Shown: positions 53,967-64,000, counted from the first letter of the stretch. The stretch is DNA of 64,000 nt from Streptomyces fildesensis (GCF_016107395.1 NZ_JAAIKO010000031.1:1-64000); one strand, 5' to 3'. The notes: generated from the sequence alone by a model not told the origin. Translations and numbers: made by a program.

Positions 53967-54904
53967 ATGAGGCTCTGTTTCCTCGTCGAGGAGCACTACC
54001 GTCACGACGGCATGCCTCTCGACGTGGTCAGGCAACTGGGCGCCTGGGGACACCAGGTGGACGTCATCCGCCCCGGCGGTTCTCTCATCCGGCTGTCCGA
54101 GTTCTCCGAACTGTCCGGGCTCTCCGCCGCGGTGCAGTCGGGCGCGCACGATGCCTGGGTGCTCAAGACCGTCTCCGGCGGCCCCGGCCTGACCCTCCTC
54201 GAAGGCGCGGCGGCACTCGGCCTGACCACGGTCAACGACGCCCGCGCGATCCGGGCGGTCCGCGACAAGGCACTCACCGCGCTCGTCGCGCAGCAGCACG
54301 GTCTGCCGATGCCGGTGACGTACGCGGCCGCCAGGGCCGAACTGTTCGCGGAGGTCCCCGAGGAGCACTTCCCGCTGGTCGTGAAGCCCGCGGCGGGCAG
54401 CTCGGGGCGCGGGGTGCGGCTGGTGCACACGCCGGACCAGCTCACGGGGTCCGGCGACAGCGGCGAAGCGGCCTCCGGTCCCGGCCCGGGCCCCGGTCCT
54501 GAGGACGGTGGTCTGCTCATAGCCCAGCCGTACGTGCCCAACTCCGGGACGGACCTGAAGGTGTACTGCGTCGGCGGTGAGGCGTTCGCGACCGTACGGG
54601 CCTCGCCGCTGCGCCCGGAACTCGCCGTGGACGAACGGCTCGTGCCGCTCCCCCGCGAGGTGGCGGGGCTGGCGGCCGAGATCGGTGCCGTCTTCGGCCT
54701 GGACCTGTACGGGATCGACGTGCTGCTCGGGCCGGACGGCCCGGTCGTCGTCGACATCAACGACTTCCCGAGCTTCCGCAAGGTTCCCGACGCCGTCGCC
54801 CGGGTGGCGCGGGCCGTGCTCGACCTGGCCAGGACGGGCGGAGCGGGCGGGCACGCCGGACTCACTCCCCAGGCCGCGGCCTTCGTCCCCGCACAGGCCG
54901 GCAC

Positions 54905-54908
<4 letters not shown>
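53967..54908 (+). CDS. RimK-like ATP-grasp ligase A
   Basis: A 313-aa ATP-grasp protein. The N-terminal Rossmann-like domain starts MRLCFLVEEHYRHDGMPLDV. Next comes the ATP-binding core FPLVVKPAAGSSGRGVRLV, a Gly/Pro-rich insert GPGPGPGPEDGG, then LLIAQPYVPNSGTDLKVY, LDLYGIDVLLG and metal-binding VVVDINDFPSF. Such enzymes join a carboxylate to an amine; acceptor unknown. GGGG purine-rich site precedes ATG. Its stop overlaps ligase B's start (ATGA). Confidence 0.85.
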
Positions 54909-55843
<935 letters not shown>

Positions 55844-56764
55844 CGGTAGTCGGCGCGGCGTGCGTGGCCTATGCCACGGCAATCGAACCGCAGGCCTTCC
55901 GGCTGCGCCGCGTCGAGGTCCCGGTGCTGCCCGCCGGGATGCGGCCGATCCGGATCCTGCAGGTCTCCGACATCCACATGGTTTCCGGCCAGAACAGGAA
56001 GCGCCGCTGGCTGCAGTCCCTGGCGGGGCTGCGCCCGGATCTCGTCGTCAACACCGGTGACAACCTCTCCGACCCGGAGGGCGTCCCCGAGGTCCTGGAC
56101 GCGCTCGGCCCGCTGATGGATTTCCCCGGCGCCTACGTCTTCGGCTCGAACGACTACTACGGGCCCCGGTTCCGCAACCCGGCCCGCTACCTCATCGAGA
56201 AGTCCCGCAGCCAGCACGGGCTCAACGGCAAGACGGACCCGGTCACCAATGTGGTCCGCAACCCGTGGGGCGATCTGCGCGACGCGTTCGACGCCGCCGG
56301 CTGGATCGGCCTCAGCAACACCCGCGGCCACCTCAAGCTCGACGACGGCATCGAGATCGCCCTCACCGGCCTCGACGACCCGCACATCAAGCGCGACCGC
56401 TACGCGGCCGTCGCCGGCGGCCCCGACCCGGCCGCGGACCTCAGCCTCGCCATCGTCCATGCCCCGTACCTGCGGGTCCTGGACGCCTTCGCGGCCGACC
56501 GCTACCCGCTGATCCTCGCCGGCCACACCCACGGCGGCCAGCTCTGCATCCCCTTCTACGGCGCCCTCGTCACCAACTGCGACCTGGACACCAAGCGCGT
56601 GAAGGGCCTGTCCGCCCACACCGCGGCCGGCGAGCGCTCCTACCTCCACGTCTCCGCGGGCTGCGGCGCCAACCGCTACACCCCGATCCGCTTCGCCTGC
56701 CCTCCGGAGGCGACACTCCTCACGCTGACCGCCCGGAAGGCGGGCCGCCCCGTACGGTGAGGCG

Positions 56765-57457
56765 ATGTCCGAGCCGGCGCTCCGTCGTCCTTACGTCGCA
56801 CTCTGCCGCGCCCTCATCGCCGCGGCCGCCGTCACCGGCATCACCATCGAGTGCGTGCACACCGACCCGCTGCGCGTCTTCACCTTCTTCACCATCCTGA
56901 CGAACGCCGCCATCGCGATCACCTTCGCCTGGTCCGCGCACCGCGCCACGACCGGCCGCCCGCCGCTGTCCCCGCGCATCACCGGCGCGGTCCTGCTCTG
57001 CATCGTGATCACCGGTCTCGTCTACCACCTCGTGCTGGCCAACGAGTCCAGCGGCTTCTCCGAGGCGGAGAACCTCGCCCAGCGCACCGGCGACCTGATC
57101 CTCTCCAACCAGCTGCTGCACACCGTGACACCCGTCACAGTCACCCTCGACTGGCTCCTCCTCACCACCCCGGCCCGCTTCCAGTGGCGCTACGCCTACC
57201 AGTGGCTCGCCCTCCCCCTCGCGTACGCCGCCTTCGCCCTCCTCCGCGGCCCCCTGATCGACCCCCCGAACCGCTACCCCTACCCCTTCCTCGACGTCGA
57301 CCTGCACGGCTACCCCGCCGTCCTCCGCAACGCCGCCGTCCTCGCCCTCGCCTTCTCCGCCCTCGCCCTCCTCCTCATCACCCTCGACCGCACCCGCCCC
57401 CGCCTCCCCACCCAGGAAAACCGGATTTCGTCTCCGGCTTCCCGTCCGCTAAAGTAA
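56765..57457 (+). CDS. Pr6Pr family membrane protein
   Basis: A 230-aa integral membrane protein with about six hydrophobic segments (ALIAAAAVTGITIECV, FTFFTILTNAAIAITFAW, AVLLCIVITGLVYHLVLA, and others). FTILTN and YPYPFLDVDLHGY mark the FAR-17a/Pr6Pr family. Some eukaryotic relatives hydrolyse fatty acid esters; a bacterial role is unknown. It begins 4 nt after the phosphoesterase stop, same operon. Confidence 0.85.
   Translation: MSEPALRRPYVALCRALIAAAAVTGITIECVHTDPLRVFTFFTILTNAAIAITFAWSAHRATTGRPPLSPRITGAVLLCIVITGLVYHLVLANESSGFSEAENLAQRTGDLILSNQLLHTVTPVTVTLDWLLLTTPARFQWRYAYQWLALPLAYAAFALLRGPLIDPPNRYPYPFLDVDLHGYPAVLRNAAVLALAFSALALLLITLDRTRPRLPTQENRISSPASRPLK
57426..57456 (+). promoter_or_regulatory. 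tRNA-Pro promoter inside the 3' end of the Pr6Pr gene
   Basis: TTTCGT and TAAAGT spaced by about 18 bp; the -10 overlaps the last two codons and stop of the membrane-protein gene, 14 nt before the tRNA. Confidence 0.4.
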
Positions 57458-57469
57458 ATCTCGTTGCAC

Positions 57470-57543
<74 letters not shown>

Positions 57544-57564
57544 CTGGTGACATTGCAGTTCAGG

Positions 57565-57592
57565 GCCCTGATCATCATTGATGATCAGGGCT
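57565..57592 (+). terminator. Terminator after tRNA-Pro
   Basis: CCCTGATCATC and its complement around a short att loop, 22 nt after the tRNA. Confidence 0.75.
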
Positions 57593-57691
57593 CTGACTCG
57601 TTTCCGGGGGCGGAAAAGGCCGGGCTCTTCGGTGATCTCTCACCTACAGTCGCTGCGGCGGGGGCAGCGGGATCGGTGCAGGGAGATTCTT

Positions 57692-58534
57692 GTGGGCAGG
57701 GTCGAGACGATCGCGGGAGCCATGGCGGCCGCGGTGGGGCATCTTGGGGTGCAGCGGGATCAGACGCGGTTCCGGGTGGGGCTGGTGGACGGCTGGGGGA
57801 TTCCCGCCGGGGCCTCGGTGCTGGAAGTCGGGTGCGGGCAGGGGGACATGACCGCGGTGCTCGCGGACGCGGTCGGGCCCGGCGGGCGGGTGGTCGGGGT
57901 GGACATCGCGGAGCCTTCGTACGGCAGTCCGGTCACGCTGGGCGAGTCGGCGGCGTTCCTGGCGGCCGGGCCGCTCGGGTCGCGGATCGACATCCGGTTC
58001 GGCGTCGATGTCCTCGACGAGGCGGTCTCGTTCCCGGACGACGCGTTCGACCACGTCGTGCTGTCGCACTGCTCCTGGTACTTCGCTTCCCTCGACCAGC
58101 TGCTCAGGACGCTGACGCGCGTCCGGCCGTGGGCGCGGCGGCTGTGTTTCTCGGAGTGGGATCTGCGTCCGCGGGGTGTGGAGCAGCTGCCGCATCTGCT
58201 CGCCGTGCTCGTGCAGGGCCATGTCGAGGCGGTCGGGGCGCGGGGCGAGGGGAACGTGCGGACGCCGTTCTCGCACGAGGCGCTGCTGCGGATTCTCGCG
58301 GAGGCCGGGTGGCGGGTGGCGTCCGAGCAGGACGTGGACACGACGGGTCTGCAGGACGCCGACTGGGAGGTGGACGCCGCGCGGCGGATGGCCGGCTCCG
58401 ACGAGCGGTTCGCGGATCTGTCGCCGCTGGCGCGGGAGTTCCTCACCAGCCAGCTCGATGTGCTCGGCTCCCTCGCGAAGAGCAAGGGCAACGAGCCGCT
58501 GCCGTCGTACGCCCTCACCGCGGATCGCGCCTGA
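57692..58534 (+). CDS. SAM-dependent methyltransferase A
   Basis: A 280-aa class I methyltransferase: SAM loop SVLEVGCGQGDMTAVLAD, acidic VVGVDIAEP, FDHVVLSHCSWYF. GTG start MGRVETIAGAMAAAVGHLG, with GGGAG about 6 nt upstream; a frame back to 57578 overlaps the tRNA terminator. Small-molecule type; substrate unknown. Confidence 0.85.
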   Translation: MGRVETIAGAMAAAVGHLGVQRDQTRFRVGLVDGWGIPAGASVLEVGCGQGDMTAVLADAVGPGGRVVGVDIAEPSYGSPVTLGESAAFLAAGPLGSRIDIRFGVDVLDEAVSFPDDAFDHVVLSHCSWYFASLDQLLRTLTRVRPWARRLCFSEWDLRPRGVEQLPHLLAVLVQGHVEAVGARGEGNVRTPFSHEALLRILAEAGWRVASEQDVDTTGLQDADWEVDAARRMAGSDERFADLSPLAREFLTSQLDVLGSLAKSKGNEPLPSYALTADRA

Positions 58535-58578
58535 CGGGCTCTCGCCCCCCCGGGCTCCGGTGAGGGGTGCTCGGGGGC

Positions 58579-58898
58579 ATGGCCTTCATCTTCCTCATGA
58601 CGCTGCCGGGTCTGGTGGTCCGCTGACGGTCGCCGCGTTCGTCGATCAGGCGATGCTGCGGGCCAGGCGGGCCGGGCGGGCCGGGATGCTGCCGTGGCGG
58701 GGGCCGGACGGCAGGGCCAGGTGGCGTCGACGGGGTTCGAGCTGTTGCACGCGACACTGTCGGCGGGCAAGCAGGAGGAGCTCAAGCAGCGCAGGACGTC
58801 GCCGGCGCTGCGCGACGAGGAGGGGGACGGGGCACCGCCCCCGGTCGCGGATCGATCCGGACGGCGGGACGGCCGTCCTCCGGATCCCGCCGGGCTAG
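58579..58898 (+). pseudogene. Frameshifted DUF6191 gene
   Basis: Four segments in three frames rebuild one DUF6191-type protein: MAFIFLMTLPGLVV (58579-), then TVAAFVDQAMLRARRAGR and MLPWRG, then GQVASTGFELLHATLSAGKQ and LRDEEGDGAPPP, and RIDPDGGTAVLRIPPG to TAG at 58896-58898. At least three indels separate them, two mutually compensating. The final CTAG is also the stop of the convergent methyltransferase. Either a decayed gene or local sequence errors; flanking genes are intact. Confidence 0.75.
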
Positions 58899-59788
58899 GG
58901 CTGGGGCAGGTCCGGCGCGCGGGAAGCCCGCAGCGAGTACATCAGTGGCACGCGCGGGGTGCCCGGCGGATGCCGGTAGAAGCCGTCGCCCCTCCCGGAG
59001 GATCCCTGCCCGTCGCGTTCGAGCGTCCCGAAGCGCTGGAAGAGCGTCGCGTCATGCTCGTGCAGGAACTCCAGCCGGAGCCCGGTGGCGGCGATCGCGG
59101 TGACGACGTCGCCGAGGGTGTGCGCCCACTCCACCGTGCGGTTGTTCACCGTCGGGGCGTCGAAGTCCGCGTAGGTGCCCGGGGCTTCGTCGACCCAGGC
59201 GTCGCGAGTGAAGTAGTCGTGGGCGATCCGGGAGCCCGATTCGTCGTCGAGGGCGTCCGTCAGCGGGTGGAACTCGGCGAGGTACAGGAAGCCGCCCGGC
59301 GCGACGAGGGACGCGGCGGTCTCGGCCCAGCGGACGATGTCGGGGAGCCGGCACAGGGCGCCGGTGCCGGTGTAGACGATGTCGTAGGAGGAGTCGGGGA
59401 CGGCCTCGGCCGCGTCGTACACGTCGGCGGCGACGAAGGACGCCCGGTCGGGCGGGAGCCCCAGGTCGGCGGCCAGCTCGCGGGCGGCGTCGACGGCGGG
59501 CTCGGAGAAGTCCAGGCCGACGACCCGGGAGGCGCCGCGGAGCGCCCAGGAGAGGGTGTCGAGGCCGAGGCGGCACTGCAGGTGCAGCAGCGACTTCCCG
59601 GTGACCGATCCCACCTCCGCCGCCTCGAAGGGGCGGATCACGTCCTGGCCGGCCCGGAAGGTGTCCGGATCGTAGGACTCGCTCGCCGTGTGGATCGGAA
59701 CGCTTCCCCTACCTCCGGCTGGGGAGACCCCAACGTCCCACCTGGCGCGATCGGTCTCCCGCCGGTCCGCCGGGGTCCTCGTGTACAT
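58895..59788 (-). CDS. SAM-dependent methyltransferase B
   Basis: A 297-aa class I methyltransferase with KSLLHLQCRLGLDTLSWAL (SAM loop variant), VVGLDFSEPAVDAAR, DIVYTGTGALCRLPD. N-terminal part ASESYDPDTFRAGQD. Start ATG MYTRTPADRRET; conserved sequence may start later near 59700. Divergent from the S9 peptidase with a 54-bp gap. It is not a close copy of methyltransferase A. Confidence 0.85.
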   Translation of the reverse strand: MYTRTPADRRETDRARWDVGVSPAGGRGSVPIHTASESYDPDTFRAGQDVIRPFEAAEVGSVTGKSLLHLQCRLGLDTLSWALRGASRVVGLDFSEPAVDAARELAADLGLPPDRASFVAADVYDAAEAVPDSSYDIVYTGTGALCRLPDIVRWAETAASLVAPGGFLYLAEFHPLTDALDDESGSRIAHDYFTRDAWVDEAPGTYADFDAPTVNNRTVEWAHTLGDVVTAIAATGLRLEFLHEHDATLFQRFGTLERDGQGSSGRGDGFYRHPPGTPRVPLMYSLRASRAPDLPQP

Positions 59789-59842
59789 GGGGAGTGACGA
59801 TAGTCGGGGTGAAGGCGGCCGGCCATCGGGTTTGATGGAGGC

Positions 59843-61627
59843 ATGAGTGATGTCACGGCTGCCATGCCGGAATGGGAAAAGCGGTTCCGGGCGCCTCGGG
59901 TGGGGCTGCCCGAGTGGGCGGAGGACGCGCCGCAGCGCTGCCTCTTCGTGTCGAACGCCACCGGCACGTACGAGCTGTACGCCTGGGACCGGACCACCGG
60001 CGAACGCCGCCAGGCCACGGACCGGCCGAACGGGACGACGGAGGGCACGCTGTCCCGCGACGGCGAGTGGGTGTGGTGGTTCTCGGACACCGACGGGGAC
60101 GAGTTCGGGGTGTGGATGCGCCAGCCGTTCGGCGGCGGCGAGGACGAGCCGGCCACGCCGGGACTCGACGCCTCGTACCCGGCCGGGCTGGCGCTCGGCG
60201 CGGACGGCACCGTCGTGATCGGCCGGTCGACGGACGACGAGGGCACGTCCGTCCACGTCGTGCGGCCGGGCGCCGCACCGGTCGAGATCTACCGGCACGC
60301 GGAGTCGGCCGGCGTCGGCGACCTGTCGGAGGACGGCACGCTGCTCGTCATCGAGCACACCGAGCACGGCGACGCGATGCACGGCGCGCTGCGCGTGGTG
60401 CGGCTCGACGGCTCGACCGTCGCCGAGCTGGACGACTCCCGCGGCGGCACCGAGGAACTCGGTCTCGACTGCCTGGGCTTCGCTCCCGTGGCCGGGGACA
60501 CCCGGCTGCTCGTCAGGCACCAGCGCGCCGGGCGCTGGCTGCCGATGGTGTGGGACGTGACGACCGGCGAGGAGACCGCGCTGGCGATCGACCTGCCGGG
60601 CGATGTCTCCGCCGAGTGGTATCCGGACGGTTCGGCGCTGCTCGTCGTGCACTCGTACCAGGCGCGCAGCGAGATGTTCCGCTACGACCTGGCCGCCGGT
60701 GCGCTGCTCCGGCTGGAGACCCCGCAGGGAACGGTGAGCAACGCCACCGCGCGCCCCGACGGGTCCGTGGAGTACCTGTGGTCGTCGGCGCAGCTGCCGC
60801 CGGTCGTGCGGTCCACGACGGGCGGGATCGTGCTGGAGGCGCCGGGGCTGAAGGCCCCGGACTCCGTGCCGGTCGAGGACGTGTGGGTGGACGGCCCCGG
60901 CGGGCCGGTGCACGCCCTCGTCCAGAAGCCCGAGGGCGACGGGCCCTTCCCGACGGTCTTCGAGGTGCACGGCGGCCCCGCCTGGCACGACTCCGACGCC
61001 TTCGCGGCCGGGCCCGCGGCCTGGGTCGACCACGGCTTCGCCGTCGTACGGCTCAACTACCGCGGCTCCACCGGCTACGGGCGCGAGTGGACGGACGCGC
61101 TCAAGCACCGCGTCGGGCTGATCGAGCTGGAGGACGTCGCGGCGGTCCGCGAGTGGGCCGTCGGCTCGGGGCTGGCCGATCCGGCGAAGCTGGTGCTCTC
61201 CGGCGGCTCGTGGGGCGGCTATCTGACGCTGCTGGGGCTCGGCACCCAGCCCACCGCCTGGACGGCGGGGCTCGCGGCGGTCCCGGTGGCCGACTACGTC
61301 GCCTCGTACACCGACGAGATGGAGGCGCTGAAGTCCCTGGACCGCACGCTCTTCGGCGGCTCGCCCGCCGAGGTTCCTGAGCGGTACGAGGCCTCGTCGC
61401 CGATCACGTACGTCGAGCGGGTGACCGCGCCGGTGTACCTCTCGGCGGGCATGAACGACCCGCGGTGCCCGATCCGGCAGATCGACAACTATGTCGAGCG
61501 GCTGGTGTCGCTGGGGAAGGTGCACGAGGTGTACCGGTACGACGCGGGGCACGGTTCGCTCGTCGTCGAGGAGCGGATCAAGCAGGTCCGCCTGGAGCTG
61601 GCCTTCGCGATGAAGCACGCGCTCTGA
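59843..61627 (+). CDS. S9 family prolyl oligopeptidase-like peptidase
   Basis: A 594-aa serine peptidase. N-terminal beta-propeller (about 1-340) with repeated TGERR, SRDGEWV, SEDGTLL blades, then alpha/beta hydrolase: VFEVHGGP, LNYRGSTGYGREW, nucleophile SGGSWGGYLT, Asp in GMNDPRCPI and His in DAGHGS. No signal peptide, so intracellular acylaminoacyl- or dipeptidyl-peptidase. ATG MSDVTAAMPEW. Confidence 0.95.
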   Translation: MSDVTAAMPEWEKRFRAPRVGLPEWAEDAPQRCLFVSNATGTYELYAWDRTTGERRQATDRPNGTTEGTLSRDGEWVWWFSDTDGDEFGVWMRQPFGGGEDEPATPGLDASYPAGLALGADGTVVIGRSTDDEGTSVHVVRPGAAPVEIYRHAESAGVGDLSEDGTLLVIEHTEHGDAMHGALRVVRLDGSTVAELDDSRGGTEELGLDCLGFAPVAGDTRLLVRHQRAGRWLPMVWDVTTGEETALAIDLPGDVSAEWYPDGSALLVVHSYQARSEMFRYDLAAGALLRLETPQGTVSNATARPDGSVEYLWSSAQLPPVVRSTTGGIVLEAPGLKAPDSVPVEDVWVDGPGGPVHALVQKPEGDGPFPTVFEVHGGPAWHDSDAFAAGPAAWVDHGFAVVRLNYRGSTGYGREWTDALKHRVGLIELEDVAAVREWAVGSGLADPAKLVLSGGSWGGYLTLLGLGTQPTAWTAGLAAVPVADYVASYTDEMEALKSLDRTLFGGSPAEVPERYEASSPITYVERVTAPVYLSAGMNDPRCPIRQIDNYVERLVSLGKVHEVYRYDAGHGSLVVEERIKQVRLELAFAMKHAL

Positions 61628-61639
61628 CCGGGTGGGTCC

Positions 61640-62512
61640 TCAGTCGCCGGGCAGGGCTTCTTCCAGCTTGCCCGGCGCCGCCGCGTTCTCAGCATTCTCA
61701 GGGTTCTCAGCGGCCGGGTCCTGGTCCGGGATGAGGCCCAGCGCGGTGTCCTCGCGGAGTTCCGCCTCGCGGCGGACCAGCCGGAACCACATGAAGACCA
61801 CGAAGCCGGCGAAGACGAACCACTCGCCGGTGTAGCCCAGGTTCTGGAAGGCCTTGAGGTCGAGCCCGGTGTTGCTGGGGGCCGCCGGGGGCACCGGCTC
61901 GAGCGGGGCGGTGGCGTCGGTGACCGTGATCCAACCGCTGTAGACCTCGTACGGCAGCACGTTGACGAGCGACGCGGCACTGATCATCCCGAGCTGGCCC
62001 TGCGGCAGTCCGCCGGCGGACTGGACGCCCTGGGTGCCGGTGTTCTCGGGGGGCTGCAGGGCGCCGGAGACGGTGATGTCGCCCGCGGGCGCCGCCGGGA
62101 TGGCGGCGGGCGTCGCGGACGAGGCCTCGCCGGGCAGCCAGCCGCGGACGACGGGCAGCGCCGCGCCGCCCGCCGTACGCAGCGGGGTGAGCACGTAGTA
62201 GCCGGTGCGGTCGCCGAGGTCACGGCCGGGGACCAGGAGCTGGTGGCCGGTGTCGTAGCGGCCGGTCGCGGTGACCGTGCGGCCGGTGGTGTCCTGGGTG
62301 ACCTGCGCCTTGGTGTCCGGGAGGACGGTGGCCAGCGGGACCGGGGCGGCGGACGCGGCGGCCTTCGGGGCCTGCTCGGCCACGTGGTGGCTGTTCATCC
62401 GGTCCTCGAAGCGGCTCAGCTGCCAACTGCCCATGAAGACGCAGAACGGCACGGCGAGCACGACGAAGAGGTGGACTCCCAGCCAGCGCGGGGTCAGCAG
62501 AAACCGGTACAC
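61640..62512 (-). CDS. SURF1 family cytochrome oxidase assembly protein
   Basis: A 290-aa SURF1 homolog aiding heme-copper oxidase assembly. Membrane helix at each end (LGVHLFVVLAVPFCVFMGSWQLSRF and EWFVFAGFVVFMWFRLVRR), with outer domain motifs TGRYDTGHQLLVPGR and ALPVVRGWLPG. C-terminal Asn/Glu/Ala repeats. ATG MYRFLLTPRWLG. Confidence 0.93.
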   Translation of the reverse strand: MYRFLLTPRWLGVHLFVVLAVPFCVFMGSWQLSRFEDRMNSHHVAEQAPKAAASAAPVPLATVLPDTKAQVTQDTTGRTVTATGRYDTGHQLLVPGRDLGDRTGYYVLTPLRTAGGAALPVVRGWLPGEASSATPAAIPAAPAGDITVSGALQPPENTGTQGVQSAGGLPQGQLGMISAASLVNVLPYEVYSGWITVTDATAPLEPVPPAAPSNTGLDLKAFQNLGYTGEWFVFAGFVVFMWFRLVRREAELREDTALGLIPDQDPAAENPENAENAAAPGKLEEALPGD

Positions 62513-62597
62513 GCCTCAACGGTACGGGGAGCGGGGCCGGCCGACGCCACCGGGCCCGCGGCCCGGCACTCCGCGGCCCTCCCGCGCCACGCCTCGC

Positions 62598-63869
62598 CTA
62601 CTGAGGTGTGAGGGCCGTCGTCTTGTAGATCGTCCCGGCGCACGCGTCGGGGATCGTCGTGTCGGCCACGGCCGGCGCCCCCGCCTCCGGGGTGTGGCTG
62701 ACCTCGACGCTCGCCGGGCCGGGCGTCGGCGGTACATCGGCCGCTGCCGGGGTGTTGTTCGAGGCACTGGTGCCGTTGTTGCCGCTGCTGGTGCTGCCGC
62801 CGGTGGTCGGGGTGGGCGTCGGAGTGGGCGGCGCCGGGCAGCCGTTGGGACCTGCCGCGTCCGGCACCCAGGCGAACCGGACCTCGTACGTGTCGCCCGG
62901 CTGGAGGAGCAGCGGGGCGGCCGCCACATCCGGCAGTCCGGTGGCCGGATCGCCCGGCGTGTGGTCCAGCACCTGGATCTTCGACGCGTCGGCGCTGCCC
63001 TGGGCGATCACGGTGACGGCGCCGCCGCCCTTGACCGTGCAGCCCTGCGCGGAGACGTTCGCGACCCGGAACCAGCCGTACACGTTGCCCTTGGCGTCCG
63101 GGGCACCGGTCTTGCTCGCGCCGCTGCCGAGCTGGGAGCGGTCGCAGGCCGGGGCGGTGCGGCCGGCCGAGCCGGTGGGCGTCGGGGCGACCGTGGCACC
63201 GTGCTCGTTCGTGGGTGTGGGGGTCGGCGACGGTGTCACCGACGGGGCGGGCTCGCTGCCGGCGCTGGTCCCGGTGTCGGCCGGACCGCCCGAGTCGTCC
63301 TGGCTGCTCTCCCCCGTGCCACCGGTGTCCTGCCGCGGCTCGTTGGGGCTGGAGGCGCCGGCCGCGGTGGTGTCCTGCTGGTCCGCGGTGTTCGCGACAT
63401 GCAGCAGGGCCGGCACGGCGGTACACGCCAGCAGGAACGCGGCGGCGGCGCCGGCCACGGCCTGGCGGCGGCGCGTCCGGCGGGCCGGTACGGCGTGCCG
63501 CAGGTGGTCGAGCGCGTCGGGTGCGGGCTTGAGGCCCTTCACCGCGTCCTGCATCAGCCGGCGCAGCGCCAGCTCGTCGAAGCTCGCCCCTGCACCAGGC
63601 GGAGTCGCTCCGGACCCGGGCGGAGTCGCCCCGGCCCCAGGCGGAGTCGCCCCGGCCCCAGGCGCAGTTGTCCCGGCCCCAGGCGCAGTTGTCCCGGCCC
63701 CGGGCAAGGTCATCCCGCCTTCAGCAGGGCTGGTTCTCGCTCCCAAGGGGCTTGATCCCGCCCCCTGAGGGCCGGTTCCGGTGGGCGCTGCGTTGCGCTC
63801 GTCGTTCAGTTCTTCGGGAAATTCGCGGTTCTCTGGATCCATGCCACGTGAGTCGTAGGGGGTGGTCAT
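62598..63869 (-). CDS. Single-span membrane protein coupled to a sigma factor, possible anti-sigma factor
   Basis: A 423-aa protein. An intracellular N-terminus with seven-residue PGAGATP-type repeats (from a 21-bp DNA repeat) is followed by FDELALRRLMQDAVKGLKPAPDALDHLRHAVPARRTRRR, one membrane helix (AVAGAAAAFLLACTAVPALL), a Ser/Thr/Pro linker, and an outer domain GNVYGWFRVANVSAQGC..YEVRFAWVPDAAG. Its ATG overlaps the sigma stop (ATGA), which with its topology suggests an anti-sigma factor; the classic ZAS zinc motif is absent. Confidence 0.7.
   Translation of the reverse strand: MTTPYDSRGMDPENREFPEELNDERNAAPTGTGPQGAGSSPLGARTSPAEGGMTLPGAGTTAPGAGTTAPGAGATPPGAGATPPGSGATPPGAGASFDELALRRLMQDAVKGLKPAPDALDHLRHAVPARRTRRRQAVAGAAAAFLLACTAVPALLHVANTADQQDTTAAGASSPNEPRQDTGGTGESSQDDSGGPADTGTSAGSEPAPSVTPSPTPTPTNEHGATVAPTPTGSAGRTAPACDRSQLGSGASKTGAPDAKGNVYGWFRVANVSAQGCTVKGGGAVTVIAQGSADASKIQVLDHTPGDPATGLPDVAAAPLLLQPGDTYEVRFAWVPDAAGPNGCPAPPTPTPTPTTGGSTSSGNNGTSASNNTPAAADVPPTPGPASVEVSHTPEAGAPAVADTTIPDACAGTIYKTTALTPQ
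63598..63702 (-). repeat. 21-bp tandem repeat coding a heptapeptide
   Basis: Five exact-period copies of ggcggagtcgccccggccc plus two bases, coding PGAGATP/PGAGTTA in the N-terminal region of the protein at 62598-63869. Confidence 0.9.
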
Positions 63870-64000
63870 ACGGTCGCCTCCATCGCGATGCGAAGCGCCG
63901 CGAGGCCACGGGAACCGTATGCCTTCACCGAGCCCAGGGAAATTCCGAGCGTTTCGGCGACCTGTGCCTCGGTCATGTCGGCAAAGTAGCGCAGCACGAG
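63866..64000 (-). CDS. SigE-family ECF sigma factor (5' part beyond window)
   Basis: The last 44 residues of a sigma-70 region 4: LVLRYFADMTEAQVAETLGI and SLGSVKAYGSRGLAALRIAM, a typical ECF helix-turn-helix of the SigE family. The 5' part lies beyond the right edge. It is cotranscribed with the membrane protein that follows. Confidence 0.85.
   Translation of the reverse strand, partial: LVLRYFADMTEAQVAETLGISLGSVKAYGSRGLAALRIAMEATV

Overview
The window is high-GC chromosomal DNA of a Streptomyces. Markers are bldC, wblA, lsrL, a DUF397/XRE/ATPase (WhiJ-type) set, a valine dehydrogenase, a DUF3073 gene, many GTG starts and strong codon-position GC bias. No plasmid, phage or complete insertion sequence is visible. 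Gene order from hrpA and bldC to the pur genes matches what I remember of the S. coelicolor core. The block at 45-56.8 kb matches the order I remember for Mycobacterium tuberculosis Rv3676-Rv3683.

Layout. 1-8.3 kb: a DEAD-box RNA helicase cut by the left edge, a lipoprotein, a small zincin, a tRNA-Glu/Asp/Phe cluster, and hrpA followed by a second identical tRNA-Asp. 8.4-12.8 kb: DUF6274, bldC, an unknown protein, vdh and DUF3073. 12.8-16.9 kb: purM and purF, then a maleylpyruvate-isomerase/sterol-carrier-like protein. 16.7-20.2 kb is accessory: DUF4177, DUF397, XRE and a divergent ATPase with a clear promoter and operator, inverted copies of a dispersed repeat, and a DUF6247 gene coupled to a probably truncated toxin-like ORF. 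20.2-24.9 kb: a PIG-L deacetylase, the coupled purS-purQ-purL operon, and lsrL. 25.0-29.2 kb: three tRNA-Gly genes, two of them bracketing an ABC exporter and two-component system. 29.3-35.4 kb: purC, a dimethylformamidase-like enzyme, a degenerate M48-like membrane protein, a MITE-like element and purD. 35.6-43.8 kb: a SLATT-like 2TM protein, an unknown, a GntR regulator, a class III aminotransferase, a Ser/Thr kinase, purA and a degenerate diacylglycerol-kinase-like protein. 43.8-53.1 kb: P450, metallo-hydrolase, NUDIX, RidA and DUF4177 in a coupled operon, then two ArsA/Get3 ATPases, wblA and a class A PBP. 53.2-57.5 kb: YqeY, an 11-bp minisatellite, two coupled ATP-grasp ligases, a metallophosphoesterase, a Pr6Pr membrane protein and tRNA-Pro. 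57.7-64 kb: two methyltransferases around a frameshifted DUF6191 pseudogene, an S9 peptidase, SURF1, and a membrane-anchored protein coupled to a SigE-type sigma factor cut by the right edge.

Function. Eight de novo purine genes (purF, M, L, Q, S, C, D, A) lie here in several transcription units. Global regulators of development and nucleoid structure (bldC, wblA, lsrL) lie among them. The most striking item is a tRNA-Gly(UCC) whose D-loop and T-loop are altered in the way seen in staphylococcal tRNA-Gly that serves peptidoglycan bridge synthesis rather than translation; Streptomyces peptidoglycan has a single-glycine bridge. The second is a pair of ATP-grasp ligases inserted into an otherwise ancient actinobacterial gene block.
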